Source of the DNA: Saprospiraceae bacterium
GTDB lineage: Bacteria; Bacteroidota; Bacteroidia; Chitinophagales; Saprospiraceae
DNA length: 27,500 nt
Assembly (NCBI GenBank): GCA_016722285.1
Contig: JADKGI010000020.1
Location: 1-27,500 of the forward strand
Reading direction: 5' to 3'
Position numbers and translations under genes: made by a program. Shown piece by piece: positions 16,250 to 24,636 of this stretch; position 1 is the first letter of the stretch; each line of letters begins with the position of its first letter. A model generated the notes under the pieces. That model was not told where the DNA came from. It did no database searches and worked only from the letters and a program-made list of their open reading frames with translations.

Positions 16250-16632
16250 ATTTGAATCAATTCATTTTTTTAATTTTAATTAAAAAGCATATTTGGCAAC
16301 ACTCAAGTTGAATGATGCAAAATGAAGTTTAAAGACAGATACCTTAAGGATTTATTAACACAATAGTCTAAAGAATAATGATACTGACAGTAATTTAACG
16401 GGGTTCCGAATACTAATTTAGGTTTGAAATAAAAGAAACTTTGCGATCGTTATAAAGCATCAAAAGCACTGGTATCCGGAAAAGATAAATCGCTCTTAGT
16501 ATTTATATCAATTGGATATAATCTAATAAAGATAGTGTAAATATAGCCTTTTTATACCAAAAAATCTAATTTTTTAGTATTTATACTGATTATAACTGCC
16601 TACTTTAGCGGAATATTTTTTTAATAAAAAGT
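16250..16632. promoter_or_regulatory. Non-coding region upstream of the amine operon
   Basis: These 383 bases hold no credible gene. The stretch is very AT-rich and must contain the promoter for the minus-strand operon, but no good TTG/TAnnTTTG pair is found on that strand. The one notable element is a 7-bp inverted repeat at 16503-16521. Confidence 0.5.
16503..16521. promoter_or_regulatory. Operator-like palindrome TTATATC-n5-GATATAA
   Basis: Two perfect 7-bp arms (16503-16509 and 16515-16521) are separated by AATTG, about 255 nt upstream of the aminotransferase start. The size and symmetry suit a dimeric regulator, but AT-rich DNA produces such repeats by chance and no regulator gene adjoins it. 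Confidence 0.25.
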
Positions 16633-16931
16633 TTAAAATAATTCTGATACAATTATTACAATTCCGATTATTGATACAATAAAAGCCCAATATTGCATTT
16701 TAATCTTAAACAAAGAATGCTCATTTTTGACCTGAGAATTTTGTCCGGTTTGCTTATCAATAATGATTTTCGCTGGTTCATCGTTCCATTTTAGTCCTAA
16801 GATCCAAACCGTAATGCCTCCTAATATATAGCCCACTCCGGCATAAATCGGTGTATCTCCAAATAGTATCTGTATATTACTCCAAATGCAAATGGCAGTA
16901 ATAATCCTAAAAAACCAAGTCCTTTCCACAT
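16633..16931 (-). CDS. Small two-helix membrane protein, frameshifted
   Basis: The C-terminal part (YAGVGYILGGITVWILGLKW, then DEPAKIIIDKQTGQ and a last helix in QYWAFIVSIIGIVIIVSELF) is in one frame that could only start at a weak GTG at 16929. A better N-terminus, MWKGLGFLGLLLPFAFGVIY, starts at an ATG at 16931 in the next frame. Adding one T to the T-run (AAA at 16861-16863 on the + strand) joins them as YRYYFGDTPIYAGVGYILGG. The product is about 99 residues with two or three membrane helices and a DKQTGQ loop, resembling uncharacterised Bacteroidota membrane proteins. It does not overlap its neighbours and its function is unknown. Confidence 0.6.
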
Positions 16932-17015
16932 ACGCTTTATATAATTTACTTCAGGTTAAAAATCGATAATCAGTATTTGAAATTTTCATTTGGAATCAAA
17001 TTTAGAAAAAATGCA

Positions 17016-18653
17016 TCAGTTTAGGTACTTTCCTACTATAGGCATCCTTCTACCCATTCCAAATGCTTTGGGACTTACCCGAAGCACAGGTGAAGTTTGA
17101 TGTCGCTTGAATTCGTTTATATTAACTAGTCTGAGTATCCTCCTGACCAGAGTTGGGTCGTAGCCCATGTCTATAATATCCTGTGGTCCCTGTCTTTTTT
17201 CAACATATTGGTACAGAATTGGGTCTAGAATTTCATACTCAGGAAGACTATCACTGTCTTTTTGATCAGGCCTTAATTCTGCGGACGGGGCTTTAATAAT
17301 GGAGTTCAGGGGGATTATTTCTTCATCCTTATTAATATATCTGGCTAACTCATAAACTTCAGTTTTATATACGTCACCAATGACAGACAGACCCCCACAC
17401 AAATCACCATAAAGAGTGCCGTATCCCACGGCCATTTCGCTTTTATTGGTAGTATTCAATAATATATTTCCAAATTTGTTGGAAAGGGCCATATTTAATA
17501 TACCCCTGATTCTGGCCTGAATGTTTTCTTCGGTGACATTAAATGGAGCGTCACTGAATACCGGAGACAGTTTAGTGATAAATGAATCATACATATCCTT
17601 TATGGGAATAATATCATGTTTCAAACCTAATTTATGCACCAGTGCCATTGCATCATCAACAGAATGACCAGTAGAAAATTGAGATGGCATGAGCAATACC
17701 CGGACATTTTCATTTCCAAGTGCTCTGGCTGCCAGAACAGCTGTAACGGCTGAGTCAATGCCTCCTGACAAGCCCAGAATGGCTTTAGTAAAACCCAGTT
17801 TCCTGAAATAATCCTTTACACCCATGATCAATGCATCATGGATAAGTGCTATTTTGACTTTTGGCTGTTCATTATTTTTTTCTCCTTTGATCACTTCACT
17901 AAGTTGGAAGTGCCGGATACATTCTTCAAAGTAGGGCAACTCATCATACAGGACACCATTGGCAGACATGACTATGCTTCCGCCATCAAAAAGCAATTCT
18001 GTTTGTGCCCCGCAATGATTGATATAAAACATCGGAATCCCATATCTATTGACATTAGCCCTTACTGTATCTATCCTTGTTTTGGCATGGCCGTAATTAA
18101 ATGGTGATGCTGATATATTTATGATAAAATCAGGCGAATATTTTTGCATTTTATCCAATGGAATTATAGTGTACAGCGGGTCGTCCGTCCCCACATCCCA
18201 AATGTCTTCGCAAACAGTAAGGGCTATTTTTTTATCTTTATATGTGACAATTTCCCATGATTTTGCTGGTTCAAAATAGCGGTATTCATCAAAAACATCA
18301 TAAGTTGGCAATAGTGTTTTGTGTTGTACAAATTTTACCTCTCCGTCTGCTAAAAAGTATGCAGAATTAAAAAGATTCTTGCCTTTGGGATCTTTGTTAT
18401 GTGATGGGGCTCCGACAACAATGGCAATGTCTTTTGCATGTGAGCAAAGCAATTGTAAACAATTGTCAGATAATGAAAGGAAATCTTCAAATTCAAGAAA
18501 ATCCCTGGGAGGATAGCCACAAGTGGAGAGCTCGCTAAAGCAAATTATATCCGATCCCGCTTCTTTTGCATTCTTTATAGCAGTAATCATTTTTGCTGTG
18601 TTGCCTTCAAAATTTCCAATGTGATAATCAAGTTGTGCTATAGTAATTTTCAT
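17016..18653 (-). CDS. nadE: Glutamine-dependent NAD+ synthetase
   Basis: This 545-residue two-domain enzyme makes NAD+ from deamido-NAD+, ATP and glutamine in the last step of NAD synthesis. Residues 1-260 are a nitrilase-type glutaminase with the triad Glu41 (CFSELSTCGYPPRDF), Lys112 (QHKTLLPTYDVFDE) and Cys148 (ALTVCEDIW). Residues 265-545 are the synthetase, with the PP-loop LGLSGGIDSAVTAVLAAR (SGGIDS at 296-301) and the family text NTTNKSEMAVGYGTLYGD and LSVIGDVYKTEVYELARY. Length and order are normal for the bacterial glutamine-dependent type. It follows the O-antigen ligase-like gene by 81 nt on the same strand and may share its promoter. Confidence 0.96.
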   Translation of the reverse strand: MKITIAQLDYHIGNFEGNTAKMITAIKNAKEAGSDIICFSELSTCGYPPRDFLEFEDFLSLSDNCLQLLCSHAKDIAIVVGAPSHNKDPKGKNLFNSAYFLADGEVKFVQHKTLLPTYDVFDEYRYFEPAKSWEIVTYKDKKIALTVCEDIWDVGTDDPLYTIIPLDKMQKYSPDFIINISASPFNYGHAKTRIDTVRANVNRYGIPMFYINHCGAQTELLFDGGSIVMSANGVLYDELPYFEECIRHFQLSEVIKGEKNNEQPKVKIALIHDALIMGVKDYFRKLGFTKAILGLSGGIDSAVTAVLAARALGNENVRVLLMPSQFSTGHSVDDAMALVHKLGLKHDIIPIKDMYDSFITKLSPVFSDAPFNVTEENIQARIRGILNMALSNKFGNILLNTTNKSEMAVGYGTLYGDLCGGLSVIGDVYKTEVYELARYINKDEEIIPLNSIIKAPSAELRPDQKDSDSLPEYEILDPILYQYVEKRQGPQDIIDMGYDPTLVRRILRLVNINEFKRHQTSPVLRVSPKAFGMGRRMPIVGKYLN

Positions 18654-18734
18654 AGTATTGTAAATTGATATTTAGTAATCTGACTTGTTTTATTAGGTGA
18701 AAGTAACAATTTTTGATTTTGAAAGATTAAATAT

Positions 18735-19991
18735 TTAAGGCCTATATAATAGAATTGCTTTCGGCTCTCTGTTTTCATAATCTGTCAGGTACCAAAAAAA
18801 TGCACAAAAGAATCCATATAAAAATAAAGGTAACTGACCCTCAAGATGTGTTTCGTACATAAAGCTAAATACAGCCGGTAAAAAAAATGATACAAACCAC
18901 ATATTTTTCCTTAAATCGCTGTTAAAAAATGGATATAATATATGAAAAAGGATAATCAACAGACATAATACTCCTCCTGAAGCCCAATATATCATCAATT
19001 CGCTCGATGGCAGAAAAAAGTTTTCAGGACCCATGTCGGGAATATTCTTTTTATACCATTCATCCGTATAATACTGGAGTCTGCTGAAACTTGTACCTAA
19101 CCAAAAATGTGTGGCAATGATCTCCTTTCCGGCAAGAAGTGAAAAATAGCGAACAGCATCACTTAGACCTTCTTTATACTCTCCCTTGATATAGTGTTCA
19201 TAGTCGTATTTTATGAAATTAATTCTCTGTTCAAAAGAAGGAATGCTTTTATATGCGATTACTGGCATGATTAATATCAATGGGACTATTAATATCAGTA
19301 CCCATTTCTTATTTGTATAGACAGAATAAGATATCAGCAACAGGCATGTCAGATACAAGCTTATCAGACCTGTTTTCGAACCAAGAATGTGAATGAATAT
19401 GACTTGAAGTAAAATGTACAGTATTAATATTTTTTTCTTTATTCCGGTACTTTTCAGATAAAGATAATATGCACAGATACAGCTGATCACACTAGCCCAG
19501 CTTATCCTGATATGATCTCCGGTAGAAAGTGTGCTGACTACCCTTGATTCCTTGTATGTAAGGTACATATTATCATATGATATAATGTAATGCCATAAGC
19601 TGTATAGTGTCGAAATCAGCATAACCAGGAGGAAAAAAATCATAAAATTATTAATCGACCGGGCATTCGGTTTTAATGCAAATATAAATGAAGGAAACAG
19701 GATCAGAGACAACTTCATAATTCCCCTTTCATGGTAAAATCCAAAACCTTCAGTTAAAATATCACTAAGCAAGGGAACAACACTTAGTAAAATGATTGAA
19801 ATCATCCACCGCTGTTTGAATAGCGGTAATATTTCTTTTATTTTGTATAAAGTATATAGCCCAATGATTATAGCTCCAAGGTTGTTAACTACCCTGTTGA
19901 ATAAAAACCCCGTTATGAGTAAAATAACACCGGTGATAGCGAGCCATTCCGGAAATTTTTCTTTGGATAGATATGTATTTTCTACAGCCAT
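18735..19991 (-). CDS. O-antigen ligase-like (Wzy/WaaL family) membrane protein
   Basis: This 418-residue polytopic inner-membrane protein has about 11-12 helices. One large external loop at about residues 250-320 (SFEQRINFIKYDYEHYIKGE, then FWLGTSFSRLQYYTDEWYKK) is typical of the O-antigen ligase/polymerase superfamily. Conserved-looking features are STGDHIRISWASVISC before the loop and HILGSKTGLISLYL in the middle, the latter matching the SRTG/SKTG motif seen in these proteins. The likely role is ligating or polymerising a surface glycan; the exact activity is not deducible. No other glycan genes adjoin it. It has its own good promoter at 20030-20061. Confidence 0.8.
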   Translation of the reverse strand: MAVENTYLSKEKFPEWLAITGVILLITGFLFNRVVNNLGAIIIGLYTLYKIKEILPLFKQRWMISIILLSVVPLLSDILTEGFGFYHERGIMKLSLILFPSFIFALKPNARSINNFMIFFLLVMLISTLYSLWHYIISYDNMYLTYKESRVVSTLSTGDHIRISWASVISCICAYYLYLKSTGIKKKILILYILLQVIFIHILGSKTGLISLYLTCLLLISYSVYTNKKWVLILIVPLILIMPVIAYKSIPSFEQRINFIKYDYEHYIKGEYKEGLSDAVRYFSLLAGKEIIATHFWLGTSFSRLQYYTDEWYKKNIPDMGPENFFLPSSELMIYWASGGVLCLLIILFHILYPFFNSDLRKNMWFVSFFLPAVFSFMYETHLEGQLPLFLYGFFCAFFWYLTDYENREPKAILLYRP

Positions 19992-20029
19992 TGCTCAGAT
20001 ATTGAAATGACGTTATTTTTACGATTTGG

Positions 20030-20061
20030 CAAAAGTAACATTATTAAGGCTAAAGATGCAA
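20030..20061 (-). promoter_or_regulatory. Bacteroidota-type promoter for the O-antigen ligase-like gene
   Basis: On the minus strand TTG (20061-20059) is followed after 21 nt by TACTTTTG (20037-20030), a full TTG/TAnnTTTG match. It lies about 40 nt before the ATG at 19991. Confidence 0.6.
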
Positions 20062-20202
20062 ATATGCAAATGGATGAGGTGTTGTGATGTTCTTCAATTA
20101 TTTTTCTATGGCTTATTTTGTAACTTTTTACAGTAAAAAATAGTAAAATTATTAATTACTGAAGATTGATAGAAAATTTCAATAAAATAGCTCTGATTTC
20201 TA

Positions 20203-20210
20203 TACCTTTG
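20203..20210 (+). promoter_or_regulatory. -7 promoter element for pheS
   Basis: TACCTTTG matches TAnnTTTG and lies 29 nt before the pheS ATG. The -33 position shows TTC at 22 nt spacing rather than TTG, so the match is partial. Confidence 0.45.
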
Positions 20211-20239
20211 CGCCATCATTTAACAGAATATAATAGAAA

Positions 20240-21277
20240 ATGTCAGCTGATATATTTTCAAAAGTGCACGATATTCTTAAGAGTATCAATGAAGTAAAGA
20301 TCGAAACTATGTCGGAACTCGAATCTTTTCGAATCAAATATCTCGGGTCAAAAAATGAGATAAAATCCCTCTTTGGAGAGATTAAGAATGTTGAGAATGA
20401 GAAGAAGAAGGAGTTTGGACAGCTTCTCAATGATGTAAAGCAAGCTGCTGAAGATAAATTTGAATCCATCAGACATATCATCGAAAATAAAACAGGAAGA
20501 GCAGATGATTTTGATTTGGACCTGACGGCACCCTGTGAGCCAATAAATCTCGGTTCAAGGCACCCGGTTTCTATAGTGATGAACAGAATTATTTCCATTT
20601 TTGAACGTATCGGGTTTAATGTAGCCGAGGAGCGTGAGATAGAAGACGACTGGCATAATTTTACTGCTATGAATACGCCTGAAGATCATCCGGCGCGTGA
20701 TATGCAGGATACATTTTATCTTAGGGATTCTACCACAGAATTACTGAGGACGCATACTTCATCTGTTCAGGCACGCATCATGACATCGCAGCAACCACCC
20801 ATTCGTATCATAGCCCCCGGCAGAGTGTACAGAAATGAAACCATTTCGTCAAGATCACACTGTCAGTTTCATCAGGTCGAAGGCCTTTATATTGACAAGG
20901 GAGTCTCTTTCGCAGATATGAAACAAACGCTGTTATATTTTGCCAGAGAAATGTATGGACAAAAGACAAATATAAGATTGAGACCCAGTTTTTTCCCTTT
21001 CACAGAACCAAGTGCCGAGATGGACGTATATTGGGGACTCAATAATGAAGACGATTACAGAATAACTAAGGGTACCGGATGGTTGGAAATATTGGGATGT
21101 GGCATGGTGGATCCCAATGTTCTTATAAATTGTGGCATTGATCCTGACATATATACAGGTTTTGCTTTTGGTATGGGTATTGAGAGACAAGCCATGCTGC
21201 AGTTTAAGATAACGGACATCAGGCAACTTTTTGAGAACGACACAAGATTTCTCAAGCAATTTAGCGGAGTGGTCTGA
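20240..21277 (+). CDS. pheS: Phenylalanyl-tRNA synthetase alpha subunit
   Basis: This 345-residue class II synthetase subunit works as an alpha2-beta2 enzyme with PheT to charge tRNA-Phe. Residues 1-90 form the N-terminal coiled coil. The catalytic core follows: HPVSIVMNRIISIFERIGFN, the TAMNTPEDHPARDMQDTFYL stretch, LLRTHTSSVQARIM, motif 2 around GRVYRNETISSRSHCQFHQV, EGLYIDKGVSFADMK, and motif 3 GFAFGMGIERQAML. Length and order are standard. pheT is not in the window, so the two subunits are coded apart, as in many Bacteroidota. The stop overlaps the EamA gene start by one base (TGATG), an unusual coupling of a housekeeping gene to a transporter. Confidence 0.97.
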   Translation: MSADIFSKVHDILKSINEVKIETMSELESFRIKYLGSKNEIKSLFGEIKNVENEKKKEFGQLLNDVKQAAEDKFESIRHIIENKTGRADDFDLDLTAPCEPINLGSRHPVSIVMNRIISIFERIGFNVAEEREIEDDWHNFTAMNTPEDHPARDMQDTFYLRDSTTELLRTHTSSVQARIMTSQQPPIRIIAPGRVYRNETISSRSHCQFHQVEGLYIDKGVSFADMKQTLLYFAREMYGQKTNIRLRPSFFPFTEPSAEMDVYWGLNNEDDYRITKGTGWLEILGCGMVDPNVLINCGIDPDIYTGFAFGMGIERQAMLQFKITDIRQLFENDTRFLKQFSGVV

Positions 21278-22140
21278 TGGTCAGGGAGCGGGGACTTGCG
21301 ATCCTTTTTACTATTTGTGCAGCCATTTTATGGAGCACAGGAGGGCTTTTTATTAAACTGCTTCCGATTGACGCATTTACTATCAACTGTTATAGGAGCT
21401 TTTATGCTTCTGTTATTTTCGTACTAATATATAGAAAAAGACTCTTCAAGTTTAACAAACTTTCCATCGTAAGCAGTTTGTTTTATGCGCCATTGTTATT
21501 GACTTTTGTCACATCAACCAAACTCACAACCGCAGCCAACGCTATATTTCTGCAATACACAGCCCCGGCATTTGTATTATTGCTTGAACCATATTTTGTG
21601 CGTACCAAACTCAAGAAGATTAATATATTTACAGTAGCTGTATGTTTTAGTGGCATGACCTTGTTTTTTGTGGAGCAATTTACAAGGCCCGAAAACTGGC
21701 TGGGTATCTGGATTGCACTGGCAGGGGGTATTATTATGTCAGGATTACTCATAACGCAGAAAATGAATCGCCCTGAATTCCAACCTGGAGCCATTTTCAT
21801 AGGAAATATTTTGGTATGTATCATTACACTTCCCTGGTTTATCTCAAACCCGCTTCCATCATTAGCAGAAAATAATTATTTAATGATTTTGGGTTTTGGA
21901 CAGTTAGGAATAGGATTTGCCTTATTTTTATATGGACAGAAGTATCTTCCCGCTATTGAATCATCACTGATTGCTATGCTGGAACCTCTCCTCAATCCAG
22001 TCTGGGTTTTTTGGGGATATGGAGAGAATCCCGGCTATTGGGCTTTCGTAGGTGGTTTAGTTATTATTAGTGCATTGATTTTCAGGCTGTATTGGATTGA
22101 ATTCATAGAAAAAAGAAAAATTCCTCATCAGCCGATATAA
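21277..22140 (+). CDS. EamA (DMT superfamily) metabolite transporter
   Basis: This 287-residue inner-membrane protein has about 10 hydrophobic helices in two EamA repeats. Repeat 1 contains ILFTICAAILWSTGGLFIKL and the motif FLQYTAPAFVLLLEPYF. Repeat 2 contains FGQLGIGFALFLYGQKYLPA and SLIAMLEPLLNPVWVFWGY, the typical last-repeat signature. These carriers mostly export amino acids, nucleosides or other small metabolites; the substrate is unknown. It is translationally coupled to pheS and its 3' end overlaps the convergent AraC gene by 13 bases (22128-22140), leaving no room for a terminator. Confidence 0.9.
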   Translation: MVRERGLAILFTICAAILWSTGGLFIKLLPIDAFTINCYRSFYASVIFVLIYRKRLFKFNKLSIVSSLFYAPLLLTFVTSTKLTTAANAIFLQYTAPAFVLLLEPYFVRTKLKKINIFTVAVCFSGMTLFFVEQFTRPENWLGIWIALAGGIIMSGLLITQKMNRPEFQPGAIFIGNILVCIITLPWFISNPLPSLAENNYLMILGFGQLGIGFALFLYGQKYLPAIESSLIAMLEPLLNPVWVFWGYGENPGYWAFVGGLVIISALIFRLYWIEFIEKRKIPHQPI

Positions 22141-23027
22141 AATTCCTCATAGACTACTTTTTCAGCACTTTTTCTGTACACATTAGGGCTTTTGCCAGTT
22201 ATAGACTTAAAGAGTCTGTTAAAATGCGAAAAGTTGTTAAAACCACTTTCAAAGCACACTTCGGCTATACTATGCCTTTCCTCACTCAGCAGCTTACAGG
22301 CGTGGACTATTCTGAATTCATTTACAAATGCAGTAAATGTCTTACCCGTCACTTTTTTGAAGTATCTGCAAAATGATGGAACGGTCATACTTACTTCCTT
22401 AGCAATATCATCCAGTTGTATCATTTCAGTAAAGTGTTGTCTTACATACTTATATATGTGGTCAATACGGTCTGTATCCTGACCTTGAACCACAAGGGTT
22501 ATTCCGACAGCATTGAGAGTGGTGTACTCTTTGGATATTGAAAGTATCTGAAGTATCTTTAGAAATTCTGTTAATTTTTCAACCTGATCCATGTAGAATA
22601 AGCTGTTAATCCTGGCTCCGACCTCATCTTTTGTATTTCCTGAAAATGAAAGCCCGGATTTTGATCTTTCAAATAGCTGCATAATAGACTGCATCTCAGG
22701 TAGATGGAAAAAATCCTTTCCGAGGAAATCTTCACGCATTTGGACTATAATCTCTGAATTACTACCGGTGAGTCTGTCAGTAAAACCATAATGTGGCAGA
22801 TTTGGACCTAAAAGTATGAGATCGCCCCCACTGTAATAAGAGATATGGTTTCCAATATGTCTTTTACCACTGCCATGTTTGATATAGACTATTTCTAGCT
22901 CCGGATGAAAATGCCAGTATGGCAATGAGTTTGGGTTAGAATCTTCAAATTTCTTCAAAGAAAAAGAATGGCCAAATGAAGGGGCAATTTTCTCAAGTGA
23001 GGGAGTACCTGTCGTATTCTTTATCAT
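22128..23027 (-). CDS. AraC-family regulator with cupin sensor domain
   Basis: This 299-residue regulator has an N-terminal cupin-like sensor (PYWHFHPELEIVYIKHGSGK, then GGDLILLGPNLPHYGF, about residues 35-85), a helical linker, and a C-terminal double helix-turn-helix. The first HTH is at IQLDDIAKEVSMTVPSFCRY. The second lies in SIAEVCFESGFNNFSHFNRL and ends with the family-typical FKSITGKSPNVYRK. Such proteins usually activate sugar or stress genes on binding a small ligand. Targets are unknown; the divergent secreted protein at 23245 is a candidate. It converges on and overlaps the EamA gene. Confidence 0.92.
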   Translation of the reverse strand: MIKNTTGTPSLEKIAPSFGHSFSLKKFEDSNPNSLPYWHFHPELEIVYIKHGSGKRHIGNHISYYSGGDLILLGPNLPHYGFTDRLTGSNSEIIVQMREDFLGKDFFHLPEMQSIMQLFERSKSGLSFSGNTKDEVGARINSLFYMDQVEKLTEFLKILQILSISKEYTTLNAVGITLVVQGQDTDRIDHIYKYVRQHFTEMIQLDDIAKEVSMTVPSFCRYFKKVTGKTFTAFVNEFRIVHACKLLSEERHSIAEVCFESGFNNFSHFNRLFKSITGKSPNVYRKSAEKVVYEEFYIG

Positions 23028-23194
23028 TATAATTTTTATTTCAATGTAAATATACGCATATTACAGTATAAAAGTTGGTTGATAATTATGAATGTGTGTG
23101 TAATTAACTTAGAGTTAACCAATATTAACTTTGCTTGGTAAAATAGTACATATATTGGAAAAAATAGAAGTAGAATGTTGGATGAATATGCCCC

Positions 23195-23202
23195 TACCTT
23201 TG
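23195..23202 (+). promoter_or_regulatory. -7 promoter element for the secreted two-repeat protein
   Basis: TACCTTTG matches TAnnTTTG and lies 42 nt before the ATG at 23245. A TTG at 23178-23180 is too close for a standard -33 box, so the match is partial. The 217-nt divergent region also carries the AraC gene promoter on the other strand, which is not clearly recognised. Confidence 0.45.
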
Positions 23203-23244
23203 TGACATCAAAATGATTATTTAATCTTTTAAATACTTTTAAAC

Positions 23245-23811
23245 ATGAAAACACCATTTATTATTCTACTTTTTTCAGTCCTGACCATGAGCATAAGCGC
23301 TCGTACCGGATTAGAATCAGTCATCGAAAATTCTAAATCCTTGTTTATTCAAACTTCTGAATGGAAATCTGAAAATATTCGGATTCAGATAATTGAACAA
23401 AGGGGAGAAGTGATTTTGGATGAAACAGTTAAAACTTCAACAGGAATCAGGAAATACAATCTGAAGAACCTTCCTGTAGGAGACTACACCCTGGAAGTGT
23501 CGGATGACCTTAAAATTTCTACCAGGAAATTTGAGATTTTGTCTAAAAATGTGATTCTTTCAGGAGACAACGAGATATTTTATAAGCCAATTGTATTCTG
23601 GAATAGCAAGATTATGGATCTTAATCTCTTGAATTTAGGACACAGTGCGGAAGTTACCATTATAGATGAAAATAATAATGTCGTACTTACTCAGGACTTC
23701 AAAACACCAGTAGTACATAAGAGGTATGATATTTCTCTATTACCAAGAGGTCCTTACAACGTAAATGTATCTTCAAATGGAAGATCGTATCAATTTTATT
23801 ACTTAAAATAA
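23245..23811 (+). CDS. Small secreted two-repeat beta-sandwich protein
   Basis: This 188-residue exported protein has a signal peptide (MKTPFIILLFSVLTMSISA). Two related repeats of about 50 residues follow. Repeat 1 has IRIQIIEQRGEVILDETV and RKYNLKNLPVGDYTLEVSDD. Repeat 2 has AEVTIIDENNNVVLTQDF and KRYDISLLPRGPYNVNVSSN. The pattern V-I-D-x-x-x-x-V plus LP-x-G-x-Y is that of Ig-like/secretion-tail sandwich domains common in Bacteroidota (DUF3244-like). The end at YYLK lacks a clear type IX sorting motif. Function is unknown; surface or periplasmic location is likely. A strong terminator follows at 23876. Confidence 0.7.
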   Translation: MKTPFIILLFSVLTMSISARTGLESVIENSKSLFIQTSEWKSENIRIQIIEQRGEVILDETVKTSTGIRKYNLKNLPVGDYTLEVSDDLKISTRKFEILSKNVILSGDNEIFYKPIVFWNSKIMDLNLLNLGHSAEVTIIDENNNVVLTQDFKTPVVHKRYDISLLPRGPYNVNVSSNGRSYQFYYLK

Positions 23812-23875
23812 ACTTTTTTTTAAAGCTATACAAATAATGAGGCTTTAAGAATAATGTGGCTTTAATGATTTTGCA

Positions 23876-23905
23876 AAGGCTATCTGGAAAAGTTCAGATA
23901 GCCTT
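23876..23905 (+). terminator. Intrinsic terminator hairpin
   Basis: AAGGCTATCTG (23876-23886) and its perfect reverse complement (23895-23905) form an 11-bp stem with an 8-nt loop, followed by GCTTATTTAAT, a short weak U-tract. It lies 64 nt after the secreted protein stop. Confidence 0.75.
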
Positions 23906-23980
23906 GCTTATTTAATATAAATGACAATTATTGAATTTTCTATTTTGTTGAAAATAAATAGGATTGATTTAGGATATTCA

Positions 23981-24011
23981 TTGTAATGAAAGTAATTTAT
24001 TTTTAGCTTTG
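23981..24011 (+). promoter_or_regulatory. Bacteroidota-type promoter for the ECF sigma gene
   Basis: TTG at 23981-23983 is followed after exactly 20 nt by TAGCTTTG at 24004-24011. Transcription would start near 24018, about 23 nt before the TTG start codon at 24041. This supports TTG as the start, since there is no upstream ATG on the transcript. Confidence 0.65.
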
Positions 24012-24040
24012 CTCCGAAATTCTATAAAATATACATCCCT

Positions 24041-24568
24041 TTGTCAAAAGCTTTTGAAAATATAAAAGATTTTGAACTTGTTTTCAAAGAGTATTACAAC
24101 CCACTGATAAATTTTGTCAACAGGTATTTAAGTAATTTTGAAAACTCCAGAGAAGTCGTCCAGATGACATTTGTTAAGGTTTGGGAAAATAGATTAAACC
24201 TCCATATAAAGACATCTGTTAAGAGTTACCTGTATCAGTCTGCAAAAAATACAATGATTGATTTTATCAGAAAAAATAAAATTATTTTTAATGCCACTGA
24301 GTTTGACGGAAGTTTATCTAACAGTTTATTAGATGATAATCCTGATCAATTGGACCCATATATTATAAAAAATGCTGTCGAGACCGCACTTAAAAATGTT
24401 AAACCAAAAGCAAGAGAAATTTTCAGCTTGCACAAATTTGAAGGGTTGACTTATCAGGAAATCGCAGAATATCTCAATATTTCCAAAAGGAGTGTGGAAG
24501 ATAATGTTGCGAAAACTTTGAAAATTCTAAAAGATCAGTTAAAAAATCATCCTGACTTATATGAATGA
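24041..24568 (+). CDS. ECF-type RNA polymerase sigma factor, FecI-like
   Basis: This 175-residue sigma factor has region 2 at about residues 14-70 (FKEYYNPLINFVNRYLSNFE, then REVVQMTFVKVWENR) and region 4 at about residues 120-170 (ALKNVKPKAREIFSLHKFEG and LTYQEIAEYLNISKRSVEDN). Regions 1 and 3 are absent, as in ECF factors. It starts with TTG; the first ATG in frame lies inside region 2 and would destroy it. The next gene is a FecR-like anti-sigma factor, so it belongs to the Bacteroidota FecI/FecR group that answers outer-membrane signals. No TonB-dependent receptor follows, so the controlled genes lie elsewhere. Confidence 0.9.
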   Translation: MSKAFENIKDFELVFKEYYNPLINFVNRYLSNFENSREVVQMTFVKVWENRLNLHIKTSVKSYLYQSAKNTMIDFIRKNKIIFNATEFDGSLSNSLLDDNPDQLDPYIIKNAVETALKNVKPKAREIFSLHKFEGLTYQEIAEYLNISKRSVEDNVAKTLKILKDQLKNHPDLYE

Positions 24569-24636
24569 TTATGTGGCATAACAGTTTTTATTCGTCTATG
24601 GTACAATAATGCGAATTATTAAAATAGAATTTTTTA

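Noticed and set aside
23036..23257. 73-codon minus-strand frame upstream of the AraC gene
   Set aside because: It fills the divergent promoter region, overlaps the secreted-protein start and is not protein-like.
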